NCBI GenBank assembly: GCA_018857735.1
Contig: JABMCL010001385.1
Coordinates: forward strand, 425,001-489,000
Source of the DNA: Alviniconcha marisindica
Lineage: Eukaryota > Mollusca > Gastropoda > Provannidae
Direction of reading: 5' to 3'
Length of the DNA stretch: 64,000 nucleotides
Below the pieces are notes generated by a model. It did not search any database. It saw nothing but the letters and a program-made list of their open reading frames with translations, and was not told the DNA's origin. A program made the translations under genes and the position numbers. This document shows positions 41,201-53,200 of this stretch, piece after piece. How positions within the stretch are numbered: position 1 is the stretch's first letter; each line of letters begins with the position of its first letter.

Positions 41201-44200
41201 AGGATCTGGCATAACAAAACAATGAAGGACATACCTCAACGTCTGGATCAGGATCTGGCATGCCTCCATGTACCTGTAGCCTAACTAAAAAACAAACAAA
41301 AAAACAACGATGGACATAACACCCAGGTCAGGATCTGGCGCACCTTTATGTACCTGTAGTACAGGTGAAAAAATAAAAAAATAAAAAAAGCCCCACAACA
41401 TGACAAAAAGGACACACTCCCTTTCTCAGGTGAATGCGTCAGTTTTGCCAGGTTCTGTCAAAGATTCCTTACCCCTTACCCTGCCCTTATGAAATCATAT
41501 TATGACCTGGACAGTGCATTTCCTGTCTACATGAGAGGCATCATGGGATGGCCTGCTCAAATTCCTACTTTTCACACACATTCTGGAGAAGCAAAGTTAA
41601 AAAATAAAATAAAAGTCTCTGGTTGGCCGATTCTTACTGCATGCCTACTCTCTGAAGGAGTTGCAGCAGCAGCTTTACTTCTTCGGCAAGAAGAGGGTTA
41701 ATTAACGAGCCCCTGTGAGGACACTCACTTTTTACGCGAGCGCAGCAGCTCCGCCAGGTTCTGCACGGTCAAGATGTACTGCGGTGAGGGGCTGCTGCCC
41801 GGGGGCTTGTGGGGGTCCGGGGTTACCGCCTGGCCCAGGTACTCCACCAGCGGCTCCAGGGGGGTAGCCAGGTCCTGCTTGCTGTGCCACGGGATGTGTA
41901 GGTTGTCCTGGAGATGAAGGCAGCCCAGCTTACAACAATCTGACCCACAATGCTCCCCGTTTGTCCCGCACTGGCTCAGGCTGTGTCGCAACACACCGAC
42001 ACCAGCCAGCAGGAACACCACGGCTGTATTAAAAGATTGTCATGCACTCAATGTGGGGACTATCGTCTACCGTGATAAACTCCTTGCATAACGGCATCCA
42101 CCCTCCAGAAATTTAGACAAATCCTCTGAAGACAGCATGTGGCTGCCTATGTGGCAGGGCAATAATAAAAACCTCTGAAATGCATTTGCCGATGTACAAT
42201 TACATACACTGGGTGACCCTCAGAGTGTCCAGCTGCAGAACACATTACAACAACTCCCCACTGATGACTGTGATGTCTGTAATTGTCAAAGCAGGTTCAC
42301 CTGTTTTTTCCACAGAATGTACAAGCAAAGTAACATGCCTACACACACATGCAGCATGCATAATACCACAGCAGTCTGAAACAGTCTAAAATCCCTCTGC
42401 AGCATGCCACCAAAGTAATCTCAGGCTTTCCCACTCTCTCAAAACAGTTTGATTTCAGAGTTAGCTGCATGAAGACTCGACACGTGACACACAGTCTACA
42501 GTTCCCACTGAACTCCACATGAACTGCAGCTTTCAAACACTTGTTTTAGTCTTAACACAGTGCAGCCCCCTCTTTTATGACCACCTTGTGCAAACCAAGC
42601 CATAAGAGGAATGTTTTATGACCACCTTGTGCAAACCAAGCCATAAGAGGAATGTTTTATGACCACCTTGTGCAAACCAGGCCATAAGAGGAATGTTTTA
42701 TGGCCACCTTGTGCAAACCAAGCCATAAGAGGAATGTTTTAAGACCACCTTGTGCAAACCAAGCCATAAGAGGAATCGTGGAGGTTTTTTTTCCTGAAGA
42801 AGGATACAGTCACCAAAGATACACTGGTAAGAGACACTACCAGAGCAGAGGCAATGATTTGCCAACTGATTGCGGATGGGAATCTTCCGTTGGCCACTGC
42901 AAACAAGCTGACGAAAGCAGTCAAAGTGATGTTTCCTGACTCGAAAACTGCATCAAGTAAGTAATTTTACAGTCACTATTCATGACTCTCTCTCTCTCTT
43001 TAAAAACAGTTTATTGTAAAAGAAAGTTTTCGAGTTCGAGTTTTCCCTCATCCTTTGTCATTGTGTAATAAAATTTGGTCTCACAGTCCCACACACAGTC
43101 ATACTTTAGTTTCTCACACACACGCAGTCAGACACTGACATGCAGGGTTATTTTTAGCTCACCGTCTCCATGGTTATGGGAAATGTAGGTCATCATTCAG
43201 TAACAGTGGCTAGCCATGCCTTCTACTTTATCTTCTGGGCAGTTGGGCGAACATGTGTGTTATCCCCTAGGGCTCTTCAGCTTGTCATGCTGTACAACTC
43301 TGTGTGTGTGTGGGGGGGGGGGGGGGGGGGGAGGGGTGGTTTGACCTTGATCCCATACCATGGCACTGACTCCAGCTAGACAGTGTGAAGAGCTGTGCTC
43401 TCTCTCTCACTCTCAACCAGCTAGTGTACCTAGGCCATAAAATAAAAACAACAATATTTTCAATATGTTGTGTAATGCAAGTTTCTTATTGCTATGTAAT
43501 GTAGATGAACTGATTCTGAAGCATGAATTTACTATTTGTAAAAGTAAACAAAACTTTTTATTGAGATTTTACTTAAAAAGCACAGGCCAATTTCAAGGAA
43601 GGCCCAAAACATTAAATTGTGCTATAAGTATTGTATATACTTTGGATTTTCCATGACACTTGAAAGATCAGTTAACATGCATGAAGTTAAACAGTAAGAA
43701 CTCATCCCCATATCACATGAATCATTCTGAAGACAAATTGGTCACTGTGAGAGTGTGTTTCAACAGATGTCCAATGCTGCCACAACAAAACCACAGCCAT
43801 AGTCAAAAAGATGGCTGAGATGGTACAGGATTCACTCAGGACCCGGATGCAGAAAGGGCCATTCACCATCTCTACTGATGGATCAAATGATGCTGACTCC
43901 AAACAGTTTCCCCTTGTCATAAGACAATGGCCTGGTGACATCAGAACTGCTCTCAGTCCCAGTCTGTGAAGGATCTGCCACAGGTACATAACACATCATT
44001 ACCCCACCAGATGCCTGCTGAAAGGAGTATTATGATTTGATGTGTGTATGTACATGTGTTGCCTCTTGTGCATTTACTGATTTAGATTATAATTTTTGGA
44101 TACTGACTGAACTTAGCATGATGGTGGTGTTTATCAGTTTTTGTTAGTATTTACAGGAAAAATTACATTTACAGGTTTGTGTTTTTGTTTCAGTTCTTTT

Positions 44201-47200
44201 GCTATTGTTCTTTACACTTGTTTCCTTTGATTTTACTTTATTTTTTTGTGCTGTTTGTTGTCATTTGACAGTTCTCTTTATTTCCATTTTTTCTGATTTT
44301 AATGTGTTACTGTTAATTGTGGTGCTGCAGCTGTTTTGTTTTTGTTTTTTCCCCAGTCCCAATGTGCGCAGTCTGCTTTAAGTTGAAACAAATATTAACA
44401 AACACATTTTACTTTTCTTTGTTTTGTCTATATGGCCCATGTGTGTTTCCAGGGGAGAACATCTTCCAGCTCATTGAAGCTGAACTAAGAAGCAGCCACA
44501 TTCCATGGGACAACTGCCTGAGCCTGGGCTATGACAACACCAATGTCATGACGGGGAGGCACAAAGGAATGTATGCATTTGTGAGGGACAAACAACCCAC
44601 TGTCTTCCTGTCTGGTAAGTAAGTCATTTGGTGTTTTACGCCCAGTCAACCATTACCGTTATCTCAGGGCATGACACATTTTGTCGATATACAATATCTG
44701 TTAAAAATATGTCCAAGTTAAAAACTTATATATATGTATTCAGATTATTATTTTTAAACACTCATAAGAAGTGGGTAAAACACAAACTGAAAATCTTTTC
44801 TCAAATATATATGTGATTTGTCAAGTCAATCCAGAAAACCGATCACTTCGCAAACGTAAAACAGAAATCCATGTATAAACATGACATCAATTTTCAGACT
44901 GTTAGTCCCTTCAATATTACCCCTGTTTAGAGAGGCATACGGCTAGGACATGCTGATATCGTTGACCATTCCATCTAATTTATCGATACCAGGTTAAAGA
45001 AAAGTATAAAAAAGGAATGGATGAATATAACACAAAATTTAAAAACATTATATAAATGCTTAATGGTAAATTTTATACCAGTGCCATATGGCAGAGAGCT
45101 GCACATACCACCTACCAACTATCATCTCCTAGCTGCTCAACAGGAGTCATATCAAGAGGCCTAACTCCCAACAAAAATTTGTGAGTTTTTTGAAGAAGTC
45201 AGAAGAATGGACATAAATCAGCATAAAAATGACCAGATAAAAAGCATAAGAGGGTTATGCAGAAAAACAGGTTTCCTGCACTCCAATAATAGCTCCTTTA
45301 TACCATCTTGCGAGTGGATTTATCTCCTTAAAAACTTCTCAAGAATCAAGCTTTAAAGAATTGATGACGATTCCATTTCATCATCTGACAGGGCAGAGTA
45401 TTGGTTGGAGAGAACTAGGTTCCTCTCCGCCTTGCTCTGCCTGTCTGGAACTTTTGGCTTGGGTGGCACCTGGGGCCTGCTGGAAGGAGCGGAGCACCTG
45501 GGGTGCGAAAACCCCTCGACGTCCACCAGGACCCCATCCACCCTCACCTTAGTAGGTGAGCACCTCAAAGATGATGAATCATCTTTCAAGGCTGCGTTTT
45601 TTAAAGGACCTGCTGAACCCTTTGGTATGCTTTTGGAGGGAGCTGCAGAACCCTTAGATGCCATTCTGTGGGGATTGGCGGAACCCCTAGAGGCCGTTTT
45701 GGGGGGATCGGTTGAACCCCTATCCGTCTCCGAAGAACACTTAGCGGACTCGCACGGAACCCGGGCATCGGCCGATACCGTCCTTGACTTCCCGGAGGAA
45801 GCCTGAGTGCCGGTCGATACCAATCCGGGTCCACCAGAAGAATGCACGTTGGACTCAGTCGTCCTAAGTGGATGTTCTGAAAAAACCCAGGTCAATGAGG
45901 TTTGACATTCAACAGATTTGGACTCCTTCTGGTGGAAGCGGCAGTGGCGTAGGTCTTACCTCCAGTGATCACAGTCGGCATCTTGGCTTAAACCAACTGT
46001 CTGGCTTCCGGAAAGGATATGCATTTCTCAACGCGGACACACTGAATCTCCTTCTCCCTCTGCCAGACTGGGCAATCTTTAGCCGATGAAGTGTGCGGAC
46101 CATTGCAATTAGAGCACAGCTTGGGTCCCTCACACTGACCTTCATGCTTATCTTTTCCACAACCCGGACACTTCTCAGCAACCTTGCAACGTTGGCTTGT
46201 GTGGCCAAACTTGTTGCAGTTGAAGCAACACATCGGGTTGGGAACAAACAAGGCCACCTTCACCTTTAGATAGCCAACCATGATCTCTTTCAGGAGGTCT
46301 GGAGTGCTGAAGGTCAGAAACAGGGTGTTGGTGGGGACCTTTTCAGCATCCCTCTTCACCGACACCCTGTGGACCTCAACTACACCCTGTTCCTGCAGTT
46401 CCATCTCCGTCATGCCGGACAGCTCACGGCAGCGGATGACGCCACGTGATGAGTTCAGCACTTTGTGGATGGAAACGCGTATTGGTCTATCAACGAATTG
46501 AGTGGTCTCGAGAAGACCCATTGCCTGTGATTTCCTAGCACACTCCACCAGGAAAGATTCATCCCCTCAACCTTTTAATGCTTTTGAGGGTTCCGGCCAC
46601 TGCCTGGAAACCCTTCCTGACAGCAAAGGGCAACAGTTTACTCAGTGGGAGGTTGTCAATTGACGACTCCACGACCAAAAATTGTTACAGGAGTTGTAGG
46701 AGCATTCGTTATCCGAGTCTGTGTCCGAATATTGGTTGTTGTCCCGTAATCTTTAGTTTTTGTTTGTGGGTGCCATGTTATGTTTCTTTATGGTCCATCG
46801 AGTTCAACAAGCGGCATTCCAGCAAGTGTGCACCAGGGCTCAAAACGCAATATACTCAGGTGATAAAAAACACATAAAGTTTAATTCCATCCCCTGACTG
46901 ACCCTGAGCCGCTGCCTTCTAATCGATATTAGGGCAAAGCACGACCAGCCGATTGATTGGGTCGGGCCAACCCAACCACCCGTCTAGGGAAGTCCAGGCC
47001 GAAGAAGCGTGTTGGACCCCACGGGGGACCTCAGCCACCAGGATCCCATCCTCCCCCGACACGGGATGCAGCGCACGGCAAACACGCTGGGTCTGAAGGT
47101 GACCGCAGAGAGCAAGAAGAACTATATAAAGAAGAGTTGGTTGTAGATAAATACAGGAGAATGGCCAGTTAGGTAGAAATAAGCTGTAAGAAGGGAGCTG

Positions 47201-50200
47201 AAAACGGAGGTATCGTGGAGAGTTTCTGAAATGAAATATAGTTGAAAGGACCGGTAGACAGAAACTAGATGTAAGAAAAGAGTGAAAGGGGTGGAGCAGC
47301 TTGGTTTAAACACCCCCAGCGCGAGAAGCCAGCTCCCTGGGGGCTTTCCTGTCTGGGTGCTGTCTTCACATGGTCCACAACAGCGGGAAGAAGGCTGCTG
47401 CCAACCTGCCACCAATGGAGACAGCCCTGATTGACATATTTTACTACTTTAACAAAAGTAATGACCAAAAGCAGCGTTTCAAGGGGACACAAGAGGTATA
47501 TGGCATGGACCAGCACAAGATCCTCAAGCATGTCTGCACCCGCTGGCTTAGCATCGGAAGGTGAGCTGTCATAATTAACCACAGCAGTTGGAGATGGATT
47601 TTATTTTCATGGAAAAGATTACACATTTTTATGGCTTTACTACAAAGTTCTTTGTTTTTTGGATGCAAGTATGAACAAAAACTGACATATTTTTTGTACA
47701 TTGTTAGAGCATAAAATGGGTCTATTTGGTCCATTAAAACTGTTTATACAAACTTTTAAATATGGTATTGTCTGAATAGTTGACAATAGCAACATAACTT
47801 TACCTGGTAATCTTCACAACAGCAAATGCCAACTTTTCTGAAAGAAATACTTGTGATTTGTAAAGTATGCTCATTTTGTATTTCAGGTGACTATTGTTGA
47901 ATTTTATATTTTAGGCTTTAATCATCTGAGGTGATTCTATGTTTAACCAATCATTTCCAGTTTTACTTGTCTGGCTAATCTTTCTAATCCTTATTTGATT
48001 TTAACATTTTTGTATTTCAGATAACCCTGACGTGATCCTGTGTTTAACTGCATCAAGCCACAATAACCAACTATCTTCTCCAGTTACCTTTGTCTCAGTC
48101 TATATAATCCTAATACTCGTTTGATTTGAATTGTTTCTCAGGTGCCTCGACCGACTGCTGGAGAACTGGAACCCCTTGAAGGACTTCTTCAGTGAAGAGA
48201 AAGATGCCTTGAAGATGTCCAAGTCAACAGAGAGCTATGCCATCAGCAAAGTGGAGACGATCTTCCAGTTTGTAAGGTCACCAACCAACCAGCTGTATAC
48301 CATGTTCCTGGCATACACTGTCAAAGTATTTGAAACCTTCTTGCACACATTCCAGGCTTAAGAGCCAATGCTCCATCTACCGAGGAAAGGAATCCAGTGC
48401 CTGCTCAGGGCCACCCTGTGCCGGTTTGTCAAGCCATCTGCCATGCTACACAAGAAATTGGAAGATGTGGAGTACAAGCTGCCACACAACATCAAGGCCA
48501 ACAGTGAGCTGGTGATTGGTGAAGCTGCCCAGAAATTCTTGAAGGGCAAGACGGCCAACCATCTTCGAGATGCTCGGGTGGTGGAGTTCTTCAAGAATGT
48601 CACGGGATACTTTATTGCTGTTGTGAACTACGTTAAGTCCCATCTTCCCCTGGCAGATCCTCTGCTGCAGCATGCAGAGGTGGTTGATGTCACATCACAG
48701 GCAGAAGCTTCAGTTCAGAGTCTGAGATTTTCCTTCAGCGATTCCCATGCCTGCTGCCCAGTGGCTGTGATGTAAATATGGTCTCAGAGCAGTTCGGACT
48801 GTACCAAGTCATGGACGGGGCTTCATGCATCGGTGACCACATCGACGAGACATGGAACAGTATAGGAAAGCTGGAAGATGGGCAGTTTAGGGAACTCTCC
48901 CTTGTAATGAGAGGGATCCTGACAGTGCCACATGGCAGTGCTCACGGTGAGCGAGTTTTTTCATGTGTTAGAAAAAACAGAACGTCACGGAGGTCCAGCC
49001 TGGCAGAATCAACGATGGGAAGTCTGCTGGTGCTGAAGTCCCCACCATGCTGCCCAGCAGAATCAGGGCAGAAGCTTTCTGATGTGTCTTTGAGTGAGCT
49101 CAAGAGCTCTTACACCAAAAGCCTCAGTTAGATAGTGTGCCCTTCTCCCTCTCTTGTAGTAATGCAGGAAACTAATTTCATTTGTTTGCATTTGTATCAA
49201 TAAATTAGACAGAATGGTTTGACAATACCAGCATGCCCCTAGCCTTATGTGCTGTAGGGACTATTTAAAGTTTGATGTTTGTGTATGTATGTTTTATGTC
49301 TGCAGAATGACTGGGTTTGTCGTATGAGCTGACAAAGGGTTTATATATAAAAGAAGAGCTATGAAATGTCCATTTGCTCATGACCAGAGTTTGAGTGTCC
49401 CGAGGTGACCTTGTATAGTTGACAGGATGTTAAATTCCAAATACTACTTACTACCTGCTCACACTGTTGTGAGGTCCAGAAAAGTTGTACCAGGCTGCTG
49501 TGTAGGGCACTTGAGGCCAGGGTTGTTTGTATACGGAGGGGAGGGTGGAATCTGCACACCGCTTTTGGTGACTGGCAGACTGATCTATGTACATGTGCTT
49601 GATTGTGTGTGTGTGTGTGTGTGTGTGTGCATGTGCTTGATTGTGTGTGTGTGCATGTGCTTGATTGTGTGTGCATGTGATTGACAAACTGATTATCTTG
49701 TCTGTATTTGTAACAGAAATAAAGCATACACTACACTTACAGCAAAATAATTGTATTTGTTGTTTTATTAAGTTTGCATAGACAAGTTTCTTGTGTGTTA
49801 TTTTGACTCTGAGCGAGAACGAGAAACTGAATGTGTGAACGATAAATCATTCCAGTTTCAACTGATGCACTATGAGTACACCTCCTGACTACACATTTAG
49901 ACTACCCAAACTACACTTGTGCATTTCGGGGATGACCACCTAGTGAAAACCAAGCCATAAGTGGAATGTTTTATGACTACCCTGTGAAAACCAAGCCATA
50001 AGTGGAATGTTTTATGACCACCCTGTGAAAATCAAGTGGTCATAAAAGAGGCTCCTCGGTCAGGGGTTCACTTGCATGGACACAGAAAGGGAAAGGTTCA
50101 CCACCCGCCCGCCCGCCCCCCAAAAAGAGGGTCTTCTTACAAGAGGGGCAGCCTGCCCTGAGGGTGGTCTTTCACTGGGGCTACTGCTGTCCAGACGAAA

Positions 50201-53200
50201 CTGTCACACTGACAGAGCCCCATTACACTTGCCCACAGCAACACAATCAAGTCTCCATCACCCACCAAAGTCAGCCACAACCACCCTTCATTTCCTCTAG
50301 ACCCACTCAGCAACTGACCTTTGACCTGATCTGCCCTGGGTTCTGATTGGACGGGTCGTAGAGGGAGGCGGGCAGAGTCTGGAACTCGACCAAGTGCACC
50401 AGGCAGATCCACAGGACGCAGTTGTCCGCATGGGTCAGCGACTTTGTGCAAAACCTCTCCTTGTTCTTGCTTTCTCGGATTCCCAGGACCATCTGCAAAA
50501 CCATCAATGCACCTGAAACCCCCCAACCAGGGACCAACCACCTTGACACAGCAACAATCACCAAAATGATGGAGTGGTCTTTAGTGAGGGGCTCTTCTAC
50601 AGGGGAGTATGAAGAATACCATTTCAAAATAATGGTCTTAAAGGGGGGGAGACTGCCCAACTGAATGACATTGTATCAGTCTTGAAAGATGGGGGGAGGG
50701 GGGCTGCCCTAACTGAATGAAATGATCAAGTCTGAAAATTGTGTTTTGGGGGGTGGGGGGGGGGCTGCCATAACGTGAATGAATTGTATCAAGTCTTGGA
50801 AGATTTGGGGGGGGGGGGGGGGGGGGGGTGCGCCCTAACCTGAATGAACAGTCAAGTCTGAAAGATGGGGGGGGGGGGTGGGGGGGGGGGGGGGGGGGGG
50901 GGACTGCCCTAACCTGAATGAAATGGAGTCAAATCTTGAAAAGAGATGGGAGGGCGAAGGGAGAGAGCAGGAGGGGGGAGAGGGAGAGACCGCCCTAACC
51001 TGAATGAAATTGAGTGCAGTCTTGAAGCGCCCTGACTGGATGTTGAGCATCACTTTGTAGAGCAGCATCTCCAGCACCTGGTGGGATCGAACCTCGTCTG
51101 GCCTGGCAGGCGGGCCCTCTCCCTGCTGCTCCAGTCCCTCTGCTGTCCCACAGAGAAAGTCCAGGGTTTTGGTGCACACTGCGTCCTTAGCATGGAACCC
51201 AACACTGGCCTCCAGCAACTGAAACACATAAAGATGCAGAGCCATGCCATCCATCTTTGCTCTATGCCTGGAGGTTGCACTGCAATGTATGTATGCTTTC
51301 TTGGAAGGATTGTACTCATGAAGACTAGTTCATTCACCAGCTTGTTAATTCATGCACGCACGCACACACACACACGAAGTGCACACATGCACAAACATAC
51401 ACAGAAGCACACGGCATCCAATAATATAGCACATTAAGGTTTTTGCATTGTCAAAAAACACTCATGTGCACACATGCACAAACATACACAGAAGCACACA
51501 CGGCATCCAAGAATTTAGCACATTCAAGTTTTTGCCATGTCAGAAAATATATGTTATCTCCCTCAAATATACACTAGTCGTATAAAGCATCAAGTACATA
51601 ATAATGTCAATGAACCACACATAGTTTGAACTTGACTGAGCAAAAGCATATCAAGAACACAGCTTTCTGTTTCATCTTTCAGTGCAACTGCAACTCAAGG
51701 TCATCAAAACTGGTACACTGTAAGCTCAATGAAACTGGAAGCTACTTTAAATAAATGCACTGTTTGAAAATTTATTGATATTTCCTTACTCAGCAAAGAA
51801 TTAAAAGCCTCCACCCCAAAAAATCAAATTTTGGGGGGTGGCTTTTGTTTTGTTCCTTTTGGGGGAGTAAGGAAACATGTCAATAATCTTCAACTGCATG
51901 CCAGTCATGAAAAGAATACCAAGTGTGTTTATGTCTGACATATGTTCATGTCTGACCACCACAGAAAATTTGAACTTGATCAGATACCAAGAACATACAA
52001 CTTGCAGCTTACCTTTCCAACATCCCCATACCGTGTAGCATTAAAATGACATCAGGATCGCTACAAGTGGTGGGAAAGTGTGACATTCAAACGATGTTAC
52101 CATCATGCAAAGTTTGGCCCCTTTTTTTTGTATGTTCATCAATAACCAGCATCTTCACTCACCAGCCACCAGATGTCATAGCAGGGAGCTGATAACAACG
52201 CCGTTTGACACAGATCCTCAAAGTCCTCGCTTGAGTCAGGGTGGCGTCGAAACAGCGTCAAGTAGTGCACCCACAGCTCTGTGCTGTTCTTGTTGCTCTC
52301 CAAGCCACGGGACAGAACGTTCAGCGCTTGGCCCAAGCACTCTTCTCTGGATCTGCAATCAGACCTGCATTGTTCAATGATCCTGCAACCAGCTGACTGG
52401 ATCTGCAATCAGACCTGAATTGTTCAGTGAACCTGCCACCAGCTGACTGGATCTGAAATCAGACCTGAATTGTTCAGTGAACCTGCCACCAGCTGACTGG
52501 ATCTGAAATCAGACCTGAATTGTTCAATGAACCTGCCACCAGCTGACTGGATCTGAAATCAGACCGGCACTGCAATCAGACCTGCAGTGTTCACTGATTC
52601 TGCAACCTATTGACTGAATCTGCAAGCAGTTACTGGTTCAGCAATCAGACCTGCATTGTTTACTTAAGCGTGACAAATTTCCAAAGTAAAAATCTCCACA
52701 ACTGGAAACTTTTGAAAACTAAATTAAAATGTATGCAATATGGGGTTACCTTGACATTTAAAAAAATACTGGCATTTCAGAAGATTAAACAAACAAAAAT
52801 CCAATTTGGGGATCTATAATGACATAAGATCTCTCTTCCAGATTTACACGTCATGTCAGTGTTGCTCAATGGATCGGAAGTCTTACCAGTCAGTGTCCTT
52901 TCATTGGATCTTAAATCACAAAAGGTTTGTTTTCTTGGCCTGCTTTCACACACCCATTACTCTCAGGACTCAATATACCTGCCCTGTGTACTGCTGTTGA
53001 CTGTTGTTTGACATCAAGTGATCCAGCAGTCCTGCTTTCACACACCTACTACTCACAGGACTGTGAATATACCTGCCCTGTGTACTACTGTTGACTGTTG
53101 TTTGACATCAAGTGATCTAGCAGTGCACCCATCAGCACTGCTGGTCTGTCTGCCCAATCAACCATGTTAAAATGTGCCTACAATGAGCAGTTAGCTTCAA

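Larger units (their letters stand above)
42800..49131 (+). pseudogene. hAT-like transposase gene, broken; antisense in a ZFC3H1 intron
   Basis: The pieces in order are 42800-42956, 43767-43983, 44453-44615 joined across a LINE to 47357-47560, and 48142-49131, with GT-AG introns between the others. They read as one hAT-superfamily protein of the type annotated in fish, corals and molluscs as uncharacterized or SCAND3/ZMYM6-like. Landmarks are AEAMICQLIADGNLPLATAN, FTISTDGSNDADSKQFPLV (catalytic-core strand with the TDGSND motif), IPWDNCLSLGYDNTNVMTG, ILKHVCTRWLSIGRCLDRLL and the C-terminal HGSAHGERVFSCVRKNRTS dimerisation motif. Lesions: a net +1 frameshift near 43940-43965, the LINE insertion, an in-frame TAA at 48359-48361, and a frameshift near 48730. 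The stop is at 49129-49131. The N-terminal start is not found. Confidence 0.8.

Noticed and set aside
45988..46247. Host CCHC zinc-knuckle gene
   Set aside because: It lies inside the TSD-bounded LINE and has the ORF1 layout.
44616..47345. Reading this segment as an intron of the transposase gene
   Set aside because: The 11-bp flanking duplication and exact frame restoration fit an insertion better than a spliced intron.
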